This document shows, piece by piece, positions 1-6,776 of a DNA stretch of 23,920 nucleotides. This DNA comes from CAZRNB01 sp964601355. Lineage in GTDB: Bacteria; Planctomycetota; Phycisphaerae; Sedimentisphaerales; Anaerobacaceae. Location: assembly GCA_964601355.1 (NCBI GenBank), contig CAZRNB010000039.1, positions 1 to 23,920 of the forward strand, given 5' to 3'. The position numbers and the translations under genes were made by a program. The notes beneath the pieces were generated by a model. That model was not told the origin of the DNA, made no database searches, and saw only the letters and a program-made list of their open reading frames with translations. Position 1 is the stretch's first letter; every line of letters begins with the position of its first letter.

Positions 1-79
1 TGCAAAGCCTTTGGCAGCCTGAAAAATCTACCTACAAACAGCAGGTGCACCCTTTAGTTCACTTAATGGAGATCGAGAC

Positions 80-107
80 TTGACAATTTTGATTGAACGT
101 CTATACT
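80..107 (+). promoter_or_regulatory. Sigma-70-type promoter of thrS
   Basis: TTGACA at 80-85 and TATACT at 102-107 are separated by 16 bp, which is close to the vegetative consensus. Transcription would begin near 113-115 and leave a leader of only about 35 nt before the thrS ATG. That is too short for a T-box or an E. coli-type thrS operator, so I see no sign of leader-based control here. Confidence 0.7.
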
Positions 108-147
108 TGCAGATGGTTCTTAAGGATTGGTGTTTCTGGAAAGATTT

Positions 148-2097
148 ATGGCAAAGGTAAAACTGCCTGACGGCAGCATATTAACCGTTACTGAAGGTGC
201 GACCGTAAAACAGTTGGCAGAACAAATAGGAGCGGAGACTTCGGCCAGTTCAGTCGAGCCGCTGGCGAAAGCAGCTATAGCAGCTAAAGTAAATGGGGAA
301 TTTGTGGATTTATGCTTCCCTGTTACGGATGATATTGAAGTTCAGCTCATTACCAGCAAAGATTCAGAAGGCCTCGAGATACTGCGACATAGCTGTGCGC
401 ACATAATGGCTGAAGCTATATGCGCTATTTGGCCTGCGGCGAAGCTGGTTTACGGCCCGGCTGTTGAAGACGGATTTTATTATGATATCGACCTTGATGA
501 GCCGATACGTCCGGATGATTTTCCACGTATAGAGGAAAAGATGCGAGAAGTCATTAGAGCTGATAAGCCCTTTATTCGCCGTGAGATGAGCAGGGCCGAG
601 GCTCTGAAAAAATTAGCCGGCGATAAATATAAAACTGACAACATAAACCGTACGGACAGTAGCACCATTAGTTTCTATTCTCATGGAGGGGGCTTTGAGG
701 ATTTGTGCCGGGGTCCGCACATACCCAGCACCGGCAGGGTGGGAAGCTTTAAGATTATGTCTGTTGCCGGCGCATACTGGCACGGTGATCCCACACAAAA
801 GATGCTTCAGAGGGTCTATGGAACCGCCTGGCCGAGCCAAAAAGAGCTTGATGAATATTTGCATATATTAGAGGAAGCGAAGAATCGCGACCATCGTGTA
901 TTAGGCAAACAATTGGATTTATTTAGTTTCAACGACGCCGGCCCCGGCTTTGCTTTTATGCACCCCAGGGGGATGATTATCTGGAACGAAATAGTGAGCT
1001 ATTGGCACGGTGTTCATAACAGATACGGCTACAAGGAAATCAAGACGCCCATCATCCTCAATGAGCAGCTTTGGCAGAAAAGTGGTCATTGGGATAATTA
1101 TAAAGAGAATATGTACTTTACTAATTTTGATGGTGCGAATTACGCCGTGAAGCCGATGAATTGTCCGGGAGGATGTCTGGTCTATAAAACCCGCCAGCAT
1201 TCATACCGTGAGTTTCCAATGAGGATAGCTGAGCTTGGTCTGGTGCATCGGCACGAGGCAAGCGGGGTGATGCACGGCCTTTTCAGGGTAAGACAATTTA
1301 CCCAGGATGATGCCCATATTTTCTGTAAGCCGGCGCAGATAGAATCAGAGGTCATGGGGGTTATCGACCTGACCTTTGAGATTTATCGGACATTTGGATT
1401 TGAAGATTTTCACATCGAGCTATCAACAAAGCCCGAAAAGCATATCGGCTCGGACGAGGTTTGGGACGTTTCGACGAATGCCTTGAAAAAGGCCTTGTCG
1501 CATAAAGGAATTAAATACAAGATTAATGAGGGAGACGGCGCTTTTTATGGGCCGAAGATAGATTTTCATATTCGGGATAGTCTGAAAAGGTCATGGCAGC
1601 TCGGCACCATTCAACTGGATTTTTCTATGCCGCAGCGTTTTGGCCTGGTTTATACCGATGAGGATAATACTGAAAAAACGCCTGTTATGATACACAGGGC
1701 GGTTTTAGGCTCTTTTGAGCGGTTTATCGGGATTCTTATTGAGCATTATGGCGGCAGTATGCCTTTATGGCTTAGCCCGGAGCAGGTGAGGATTCTGCCG
1801 ATAAGCGAGAAAACCAATGACTATGCCAGGATCGTTTGTAATAAGCTTGAAGAGGCTAAAATTCGCGGCAGTTGTGATTTGTCGGATGAAAAAATAAGCG
1901 TTAAAATTGTCAAAGCCCACAGCGAAAAGCTCCCTCTTATGTTAGTGGTTGGTCCAAGAGAGGCTCAGGACGGCACCGTTAATGTAAGGATACGAGGAGT
2001 AAAAGAAAATAAAACAATGAGTTTTGACGAGTTTTTAAAAATAGTAAAAGATAAAATTTCCGATAAAGAAGTAGATGTGGTAATTGGTAACTGGTAA
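148..2097 (+). CDS. thrS: Threonyl-tRNA synthetase
   Basis: Class II aminoacyl-tRNA synthetase that charges tRNA-Thr in the cytoplasm. Order of domains: TGS domain (about 1-62, beginning MAKVKLPDGS), editing/SAD domain with H81-x3-H85, catalytic core, and C-terminal anticodon-binding domain. The zinc ligands of the family are visible: Cys339 (MNCPGG), His390 (DDAH) and His516 (IHRA), with the same mutual spacing as in the E. coli enzyme. Length is 649 aa, normal for the family. I chose ATG 148 because the TGS domain starts there and GGAAAG precedes it; an in-frame TTG at 127 would add seven residues. The last five codons and the TAA stop lie inside a 7-bp tandem repeat (2081-2108), so the tail VIGNW was probably created by the repeat. 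Confidence 0.97.
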   Translation: MAKVKLPDGSILTVTEGATVKQLAEQIGAETSASSVEPLAKAAIAAKVNGEFVDLCFPVTDDIEVQLITSKDSEGLEILRHSCAHIMAEAICAIWPAAKLVYGPAVEDGFYYDIDLDEPIRPDDFPRIEEKMREVIRADKPFIRREMSRAEALKKLAGDKYKTDNINRTDSSTISFYSHGGGFEDLCRGPHIPSTGRVGSFKIMSVAGAYWHGDPTQKMLQRVYGTAWPSQKELDEYLHILEEAKNRDHRVLGKQLDLFSFNDAGPGFAFMHPRGMIIWNEIVSYWHGVHNRYGYKEIKTPIILNEQLWQKSGHWDNYKENMYFTNFDGANYAVKPMNCPGGCLVYKTRQHSYREFPMRIAELGLVHRHEASGVMHGLFRVRQFTQDDAHIFCKPAQIESEVMGVIDLTFEIYRTFGFEDFHIELSTKPEKHIGSDEVWDVSTNALKKALSHKGIKYKINEGDGAFYGPKIDFHIRDSLKRSWQLGTIQLDFSMPQRFGLVYTDEDNTEKTPVMIHRAVLGSFERFIGILIEHYGGSMPLWLSPEQVRILPISEKTNDYARIVCNKLEEAKIRGSCDLSDEKISVKIVKAHSEKLPLMLVVGPREAQDGTVNVRIRGVKENKTMSFDEFLKIVKDKISDKEVDVVIGNW

Positions 2098-2141
2098 TTG
2101 GTAATTGGTTTGATAATTTCAAGTTTCCAATTACTAATTAC
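2081..2141. repeat. Heptamer inverted-repeat element at thrS end (unit TAATTGG)
   Basis: Four tandem 7-bp units (TAATTGG, TAACTGG, TAATTGG, TAATTGG; 2081-2108) are followed by an 18-nt spacer and the inverted sequence CCAATTACTAATTAC (2127-2141). The inverted arm pairs with 2094-2108 with one mismatch over 15 positions. The array contains the thrS stop codon. A T-run (2154-2159) lies shortly downstream, so the hairpin could attenuate read-through into infC, but it is not a textbook terminator. Confidence 0.75.
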
Positions 2142-2167
2142 AATTTAGTTAAATTTTTTAGAAAGGT

Positions 2168-2175
2168 AAGGTGGT
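2168..2175 (+). promoter_or_regulatory. Ribosome-binding site that decides the infC start
   Basis: AAGGTGGT is a near-perfect anti-16S match five nt before ATC 2181. The only conventional in-frame start, TTG 2196, lies 20 nt beyond it and has no Shine-Dalgarno of its own. The site therefore argues for initiation at ATC. Confidence 0.7.
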
Positions 2176-2180
2176 GTACA

Positions 2181-2696
2181 ATCGTTAAACTAAATTTGAG
2201 GATAAATGGAGGGGTCCGAGCCAGGACGATTCGTCTTATAGACGAATCAAACAATCAAGTGGGGATCATAGAAACAAGCGAGGCGCTGGCAAAAGCCCGT
2301 GAAGCCGGGTTAGACCTGGTGGAAGTCGCTCCTACGAGTGAACCGCCGGTCTGCAGAATAATGGATTATGGCAAGTGGCTGTATCAGCAAAAGCGCAAGA
2401 CCCGTGAAGCTCATAAAAAAAGTCAACATTCCGGGGCTGTCCTGAAAGAAATCCGGCTTAGACCGGAAACCGATAAACACGACATCGAAATCAAGCTCAA
2501 CCACGGCAGGGAATTTCTGCAAAAGGGACATAAAGTACAATTCACTTTGTTTTTCCGCGGGCGTCAAATGCTGCATGTAGAACGGGGGTACGGTATTCTT
2601 GTGCAGATAGCCGAAGCATTGCAGGACCTGGCAAAGGTTGAAAGACAACCCACGATGACCGGAAAACGTATTACTTTATTGCTTGTACCTAAATAG
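2181..2696 (+). CDS. infC: Translation initiation factor IF-3, probable ATC start
   Basis: IF-3 binds the 30S subunit, prevents premature 50S joining and checks the initiator codon-anticodon pair. The sequence has the N-terminal signature RINGGVRARTIRLID, the linker motif EPPVCRIMDYGKW and the C-terminal domain with EIRLRPETDKHD and a GKRITLLLVPK end. From ATC 2181 the protein has 171 aa; from TTG 2196 it has 166. I prefer ATC because the Shine-Dalgarno is positioned for it and family members usually carry several residues before the RIN motif. Known biology: many infC genes use AUU, AUC or AUA, which IF-3 discriminates against, giving negative autoregulation. It is followed by rpmI and rplT, the classic ribosomal-protein neighbours. 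Confidence 0.93.
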   Translation: MVKLNLRINGGVRARTIRLIDESNNQVGIIETSEALAKAREAGLDLVEVAPTSEPPVCRIMDYGKWLYQQKRKTREAHKKSQHSGAVLKEIRLRPETDKHDIEIKLNHGREFLQKGHKVQFTLFFRGRQMLHVERGYGILVQIAEALQDLAKVERQPTMTGKRITLLLVPK

Positions 2697-2848
2697 CGGA
2701 GCCAATCATGGCAGGTTTTGGATAGAAGGGGCAGCTCACACAAAAGTTGTATGCCGAAATATTGGCAGTGGTCATAATGCGAATTTTTTCGCTGCATTGG
2801 GGGAAGCAAATTTGTTTTATTTTTCTGAGAAATTTTGCGCCTTTAATA

Positions 2849-2877
2849 TTGACGTAAGCCCGCAAATAGCGTAAATT
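2849..2877 (+). promoter_or_regulatory. Possible promoter upstream of rpmI
   Basis: TTGACG (2849-2854), a 17-bp spacer and TAAATT (2872-2877) lie in the 232-bp gap between infC and rpmI. The gap also offers room for an L20-type leader, but I could not identify the pseudoknot. The prediction rests on motif similarity only. Confidence 0.35.
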
Positions 2878-2928
2878 TCTCGATTTTAAACCTTTAGAGT
2901 TTAATTTATTTTGTAGGAAACTTGACAA

Positions 2929-3123
2929 ATGCCTAAACAGAAGACCCATAAAGGGCTGACAAAGAGATTAAAGATTACCGCCGGCGGTAAGATTAAGTAT
3001 CGACGTTCCGGCGGAAGTCATCTTATGACCGGAAAAAATGCCAAGCGTCGAAGAAGAATAGGCAGCTCTGCTGTTTTGGTTGGTGCTATTGCTAACAAAA
3101 TCAGGGACAGAATGGGTAAATAG
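2929..3123 (+). CDS. rpmI: 50S ribosomal protein L35
   Basis: Small, very basic 64-aa protein of the large ribosomal subunit. It starts MPKQKTHKGLTKRLKITAGG and contains GKIKYRRSGGSHLMTGKNAK, the family signature, and has the normal length for L35. TAGGAAA lies about ten nt before the ATG. It sits between infC and rplT as in most bacteria and is probably co-transcribed with rplT. Confidence 0.96.
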   Translation: MPKQKTHKGLTKRLKITAGGKIKYRRSGGSHLMTGKNAKRRRRIGSSAVLVGAIANKIRDRMGK

Positions 3124-3141
3124 ATATTTCTTGTGTGATGA

Positions 3142-3190
3142 GTTCAGAGTTCATTGTACATAGTTCATCGATGAACTATGAACAACGAAC
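3142..3190. repeat. Heptamer inverted-repeat element between rpmI and rplT (unit GTTCATN)
   Basis: Seven consecutive 7-bp units in unbroken phase: GTTCAGA, GTTCATT, GTACATA and GTTCATC forward (3142-3169), then GATGAAC, TATGAAC and AACGAAC inverted (3170-3190). The centre forms a perfect 22-bp palindrome at 3159-3180. The same design recurs at 3596-3637 and 20186-20255. The element ends in AACGAAC followed by AAAGG. Confidence 0.85.
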
Positions 3191-3232
3191 AAAGGACAGT
3201 TGATTTTTTCAAAGGAAAGCGGGTCAGGACAA

Positions 3233-3592
3233 ATGCCAAGAGCCAGAAAGGGCGCTGCAAGACGCAAATCAAAGAAGCGGCTATTTCAAGCCGTGAAAGG
3301 ATATCGCAGTACAAGGGGTCACCTTTATCGCCAGGCTACGGAAGCTGCCATAAGAGCGGCTGTAGATGCGCGGATTGGTCGAAAGCTTCGAAAACGTGAT
3401 TTCAGGGGACTGTGGATTATACGCTTAAGCGCAGCATGCAGACAGCGTGGCATAAAATACAGCCTGTTTATCAACGGCTGCAAAAAAGCCAAAATCGGCC
3501 TTAACCGGAAAATGCTGAGCGAAATAGCCATAGCAGACCCACAGGGCTTTGACGCCGTTGTTAATGCTGCCAAAGCCGCCTTCACTTCGTAA
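3233..3592 (+). CDS. rplT: 50S ribosomal protein L20
   Basis: 119-aa basic protein that binds 23S rRNA early in 50S assembly. It starts MPRARKGAARRKSKKRLFQAV and carries RRQAT-like, RRDFRGLWIIRL and KIGLNRKMLSEIA segments typical of L20. ATG 3233 matches the conserved family N-terminus and has AGGA just upstream; an earlier in-frame TTG at 3200 would add residues foreign to L20. In other bacteria L20 represses its own operon by binding the mRNA; no such site was recognised here. Heptamer repeats flank the gene on both sides. Confidence 0.96.
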   Translation: MPRARKGAARRKSKKRLFQAVKGYRSTRGHLYRQATEAAIRAAVDARIGRKLRKRDFRGLWIIRLSAACRQRGIKYSLFINGCKKAKIGLNRKMLSEIAIADPQGFDAVVNAAKAAFTS

Positions 3593-3595
3593 TGA

Positions 3596-3637
3596 GTTCA
3601 TAGTTCATTGTTCATCGACGAACTACGAACAACGAAC
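3596..3637. repeat. Heptamer inverted-repeat element between rplT and pheS (unit GTTCATN)
   Basis: Six units in perfect 7-bp phase: GTTCATA, GTTCATT and GTTCATC forward, then GACGAAC, TACGAAC and AACGAAC inverted. It begins three bases after the rplT stop. AAAGG directly after the last unit is the apparent pheS Shine-Dalgarno. It is a sister of the element at 3142-3190, and the inverted half differs from a perfect complement by a consistent A-to-G change in each unit. Confidence 0.85.
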
Positions 3638-3651
3638 AAAGGTACGAATTA

Positions 3652-4641
3652 ATGCTTGAGCAATTCGAAAAAATGGGCAGAGATGCCCTTGCCGACCTTA
3701 AAAAAGTTACCGACCTGAAGACTCTGGAAGATTTCCGTATTAAATATCTTGGTCGCAAAGGACAGATTATCCAGATGCTCAGCCGGATAGGTAATCTTTC
3801 TGCAGAGCAAAAGCCGCAGGCGGGTCATCTCGCCAACAAGATAAAAGCAGAGGTCACTGAGGCTTTTGAGCATCTAAAAAAGAACCTGCTGGACTCACGG
3901 CAGGAATCGCGAGAGTTTATAGATGTCACTCTGCCGGGTGTACGTATCAATGTCGGCAGACCTCATGTCGTTACTCAAACCATAAATGATCTGCTGGAGA
4001 TTTTCGGCAGAATGGGCTTTGTCGTGGCTTATGGCCCGGAAGTTGAAGATGAGTGGCACAATTTTGTGGCTCTTAACATCGGTCCCGAACATCCGGCAAG
4101 AGACCCTTCGGATAATTTTTATATAGAGGACAACATCTTGCTGCGGAGTCAGACATCGACCATTCAGATTCGTGTGATGGAAAAGAAAAAGCCTCCCATT
4201 CGCGTTGTTGCGCCGGGTCGTGTATATCGGCCGGACACCGTTGACGCTACGCACATGTATATGTTTCATCAGCTCGAGGCTCTGGTCGTTGACGAGGGCG
4301 TCAGCATGGTGGATATGAAAACTACTATCAATCAGTTTATCCAAATCTTTTTTGGTCAGGGAACGAAATGGCGATTTCGTCCGAGTTTTTTCCCGTTCAC
4401 TGAGCCGAGCGGCGAGGTGGATTTGCTCCTGATGGATAAGACCGGCAAAGAAAAATGGGTAGAGATGGGTGGCTGCGGCATGGTTGACCCAAATGTTTTT
4501 GACGCTGTGGGGATAGACAGCGAGAAATATACAGGCTGGGCCTTCGGCTTCGGCATAGAACGGCTGGCTATGCGAAAGTACGGCATCCCCGACATCCGCC
4601 TGTTCTTCGAGAACGACCTGCGGTTCTTAGACCAATTCTGA
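3652..4641 (+). CDS. pheS: Phenylalanyl-tRNA synthetase alpha subunit
   Basis: Catalytic subunit of the (alpha-beta)2 class II PheRS that charges tRNA-Phe. The N-terminal coiled-coil arm (about 1-85) precedes the catalytic core, which shows RPHVVTQTINDLLEIFGRMGF, motif 2 around RVYRPDTVDATHMYMFHQLE and motif 3 GWAFGFGIERLAMRKYGIPDIR near the C-terminus. Length is 329 aa, normal for the family. CAAAGG (3637-3642) lies nine nt before the ATG. The beta subunit gene pheT, usually immediately downstream, is absent; the next 1.1 kb is decayed sequence, so pheT must be elsewhere. Confidence 0.96.
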   Translation: MLEQFEKMGRDALADLKKVTDLKTLEDFRIKYLGRKGQIIQMLSRIGNLSAEQKPQAGHLANKIKAEVTEAFEHLKKNLLDSRQESREFIDVTLPGVRINVGRPHVVTQTINDLLEIFGRMGFVVAYGPEVEDEWHNFVALNIGPEHPARDPSDNFYIEDNILLRSQTSTIQIRVMEKKKPPIRVVAPGRVYRPDTVDATHMYMFHQLEALVVDEGVSMVDMKTTINQFIQIFFGQGTKWRFRPSFFPFTEPSGEVDLLLMDKTGKEKWVEMGGCGMVDPNVFDAVGIDSEKYTGWAFGFGIERLAMRKYGIPDIRLFFENDLRFLDQF

Positions 4642-4653
4642 TTAATCGATTTT

Positions 4654-4712
4654 TGCACAGTATTGCGCTCACAGTACCATGCCATGTGCACTTTTTCCTT
4701 TTTAACTTTTTT
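4654..4712 (+). terminator. Possible terminator after pheS
   Basis: TGCACA (4654-4659) and TGTGCA (4685-4690) can form the base of an imperfect stem directly followed by a pyrimidine- and T-rich tract to about 4712. The loop is long and the stem short, so this is a weak candidate. The remaining sequence to about 4880 shows nothing I can name. Confidence 0.35.
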
Positions 4713-4882
4713 TATTTGTATTTTCCGGCAATCCCGACAATAATATTGCCTACATCAACGGGATTTACCAACATTGATTCGGCCAGTGGCCGCAAATGAC
4801 GAATTCAGAATTATGTCGTCTTATGGAATTGAGCCACCAGCGTCTTGTATAAAACCATATAATACATAGTTAGAATGCCCGA

Positions 4883-4910
4883 TTGATATGACATAGTGTA
4901 AACTTATAAT
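4883..4910 (+). promoter_or_regulatory. Possible promoter of the 4930 reading frame
   Basis: TTGATA (4883-4888), a 16-bp spacer and TATAAT (4905-4910). Transcription would start near 4917. The -10 box overlaps the only nearby ATG (4909), which therefore would not be in the transcript. Confidence 0.4.
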
Positions 4911-4929
4911 GGACTTTAACAATCCATAA

Positions 4930-5226
4930 TCTCTCAGAAGATTAGGTAGCATCGTTCAAATACTTGCGATTGTTTTAGTCTTTCTCGGTGGAGCGCTCCA
5001 GATCTCAAAGTTTTGCATCGACAAAAGAGTCAGTGCAATCAAAGATAAGATCGCAAGGACAGAAAAGGCTGAATCTCAACTGATTATATCTGACCTGGGA
5101 TCAACGATGAATGAACAAGTCCAGAAGATTGATCAACAATCCAAGCAGGTTGAATCATATCAAAAGAAACTTAACGAAGTAGAGTTAAAGACAAAGCCTC
5201 GCGCGTCAGCACGCTCATTCAGATGA
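4930..5226 (+). pseudogene. Start-less small membrane/coiled-coil reading frame
   Basis: An open frame of 98 codons follows an in-frame TAA (4927-4929). It encodes a hydrophobic helix (SIVQILAIVLVFLGGALQIS) and then a charged, Gln/Lys/Glu-rich coiled-coil stretch, a layout that looks like real protein. No ATG, GTG or TTG lies before the membrane helix. Either the original start is ATG 4909 with codon 7 mutated to TAA, or translation begins at a non-standard codon such as ATC 4951, which has AGG just upstream. The last dozen residues (from about 5197) come from a GC-rich segment of different composition, so the 3' end is probably also lost. No family recognised. Confidence 0.45.
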
Positions 5227-5633
5227 GGACCGTTAGCACGATCGCGGCACCGACCGATATGCACTGCAAGGCCCCGGACATTGCATGCAGCCCGGCGGAC
5301 GGCCAGTATGTCGTCACGTGGGCCCATGGCGTCTTGGATAACCCGTGCGAGCTGGTATCCCATCAGATCATGGCGCAGAGGGTGGACAGTCGCGGTATTC
5401 CGATAGGCGATCCGGAGCCTGTGTCGGGCCCCGGCAAGGACTCGCCTGTCAACCTGGGGGTCCCGGCTCCGGCCATTGCGGCGGGATTCTGTGGCAAGAC
5501 CCTGATTGTCTGGGAGGACCAGCGTCTCGTGCTCAACCCGCCAGACCCTTCGACTACGATCTACTCGATCCTCGGCTCCCACGGGACCTGGGCCACCCCC
5601 TGCGGGGTCCTGGACTGCAATAGCATGGAGTGA
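5175..5633 (+). pseudogene. GC-rich fragment of a repeat (beta-propeller-like) surface protein
   Basis: The frame contains IMAQRVDSRGIPIGD, then PAIAAG, then TLIVWEDQR. This is the repeating pattern (I-x-x-QRV-D-x-x-G, P-x-I-A, L-V-V-W-x-D-x-R) of large secreted proteins with about 50-residue repeats, probably folding as propellers. About two repeats are present with no signal peptide, no credible start and no domain completion. GC content and codon use are markedly higher than in neighbouring genes, suggesting a transferred fragment. ATG 5223 is in frame but shows no ribosome-binding site, and the frame is open upstream to 5175. The following 5634-5778 stays GC-rich to about 5760 and holds only short frames, one ending SALNEQWTERIE before a TGA, likely another scrap. 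Confidence 0.5.
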
Positions 5634-5778
5634 TGAGGACTTGAGAATGGGGCCTTCGTGTCAAGTTGCCTATGTACTCGGACGTGACTGTTTTGTCGAG
5701 CGACGCGTACTCGGCTCTGAACGAGCAATGGACCGAGCGCATCGAATGACCGTCTGACCCCAAGAACATTCTTTAACA

Positions 5779-6645
5779 TCATCGGACTGAATCGTCCTGT
5801 GGCAGGCTGAGCTGTTTATAGAGATTTTGTCGGCCGGTCTTATCTTTATCGAGTGTTGCTCTTGCGTATTCGGCTACTTCCTTTGCGCTCGCTCGCGGGA
5901 CAACGATAACGCCGTCGCCGTCAGCGACAATGATGTCACCCGGCTCAACTAAAACTCCGCCGCAGACGATAGGACGATTAACAGATTCAATTTCGTTTCG
6001 GCCAGGCCGGATGCCTCTGCCAACCTTTCTAAAGTAAAGCGGAGCCTTTTCAATCGCAATCTCGTCGGTGTCACGTGCAGTAGCATCTGTAACTACCCCT
6101 ACACAGCCGCGCGACTTCCAGCCCATTATATTATTTGAGCCGATCGAACCAATGTCGGAATCAGGAGCGTCATCAATTACAATGGCTGTACCTTTGCGAA
6201 TAAGCAAGGTAAAAGGTTCGCTTGAAATTGTGTTATACCATTGGCTGACCCAGCTATCAAATTCTTTTGTTTCCATACGTGTGGCCGGGGGCTTGTTGGT
6301 GGGGACATATCGTGCTGTTACCGCAATACCGATGAAGCGATGGGTGAAATGCTCGGTGTCTTTCCAGGCTGGGTGAATTTCCGGCGACATCAGGCCGATA
6401 TTAGGTAAGCCGGCTTTATCCATCCCATCGGTAACGTCTGCGACACGCAAGCCTTCAAACATCTTGAGGATTTCCTGATCTTCCTGCTCGCTGAAAACTT
6501 TGGTTGCAATAAAATTTTTGCCTTTTCTTAATTCTTCGGTATCAGGCTTGGCTGGTTCCTGGGCAACGAGCGACATCGTAAGTAATGATACGCTGATAAA
6601 GGCCAATAAGGTAACGGCTGCTATTGTTGTTTTTGCAGTTTGCAT
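5779..6645 (-). CDS. Exported RraA-family (HMG/CHA aldolase-like) protein
   Basis: 288 aa. Residues 1-28 form a signal peptide (KTT n-region, long hydrophobic core ending SLVA-QE). The RraA fold follows: LRVADVTDGMDKAG at about 66-79, GVVTDATARDTDEI with the conserved Arg191-Asp192 metal/substrate pair, and CGGVLVEPGDIIVADGDGVIVVP near the C-terminus. Family members include 4-hydroxy-4-methyl-2-oxoglutarate aldolases and the RNase E regulator RraA. Export makes an RNase role unlikely here and an envelope or periplasmic enzyme more plausible; the substrate is unknown. AAAGGAGAT (about 6653-6660) lies seven nt before the ATG and fixes the start; a longer in-frame extension upstream would hide the signal peptide. 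It is divergent from the arfB-like gene. Confidence 0.82.
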   Translation of the reverse strand: MQTAKTTIAAVTLLAFISVSLLTMSLVAQEPAKPDTEELRKGKNFIATKVFSEQEDQEILKMFEGLRVADVTDGMDKAGLPNIGLMSPEIHPAWKDTEHFTHRFIGIAVTARYVPTNKPPATRMETKEFDSWVSQWYNTISSEPFTLLIRKGTAIVIDDAPDSDIGSIGSNNIMGWKSRGCVGVVTDATARDTDEIAIEKAPLYFRKVGRGIRPGRNEIESVNRPIVCGGVLVEPGDIIVADGDGVIVVPRASAKEVAEYARATLDKDKTGRQNLYKQLSLPQDDSVR

Positions 6646-6673
6646 TTTGTTATCTCCTTTTTGAATGTTGGTA

Positions 6674-6694
6674 CCGTCGCCGTAACGGCAACGG
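6674..6694 (-). promoter_or_regulatory. Stem-loop in the leader of the exported RraA-like gene
   Basis: CCGTCGCCG and CGGCAACGG flank a TAA loop; eight of nine pairs are canonical and the ninth is a wobble or mismatch depending on strand. The element lies about 14 bp from the Shine-Dalgarno of the minus-strand gene. It could be a leader hairpin or a dyad operator. No known riboswitch was recognised. Confidence 0.35.
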
Positions 6695-6714
6695 CTAAAC
6701 TTTAACAATATGGG

Positions 6715-6756
6715 TATCAATAACATGTTGATAATATAGGTATTTTTGTTTAAACT
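6715..6756 (+). promoter_or_regulatory. Possible arfB promoter with overlapping dyad
   Basis: TTGATA (6728-6733), a 17-bp spacer and TAAACT (6751-6756) resemble a sigma-70 promoter with a start near 6763. The -35 box is also the right arm of TATCAA-N7-TTGATA (6715-6733), a possible operator in the 131-bp divergent region shared with the RraA-like gene. Confidence 0.4.
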
Positions 6757-6776
6757 CAAGGCAAAAAGAGAAAACG

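Noticed and set aside
3..83. Open frame ending at TGA 81-83 that could be the C-terminus of an upstream gene (starts QSLWQPEKSTYKQQ).
   Set aside because: Only 26 codons are visible, another frame is also open for 18 codons, and nothing in the peptide is recognisable. Its stop overlaps the thrS -35 box.
2683..2874. 63-codon frame after infC.
   Set aside because: Overlaps the infC end, has no ribosome-binding site, and has no recognisable composition; more likely leader or promoter DNA of rpmI.
3142..3637. Regular short repeats reminiscent of a CRISPR array.
   Set aside because: Units are 7 bp with no spacers, arranged head-to-tail then inverted, and no cas genes are present.
5160..5582. 140-codon minus-strand frame through the GC-rich island.
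   Set aside because: Arg/Asp-rich shadow of the plus-strand repeat-protein fragment, which shows real motifs.
6068..6376. 102-codon plus-strand frame opposite the RraA-like gene.
   Set aside because: Antisense shadow of a gene with clear family motifs and signal peptide.
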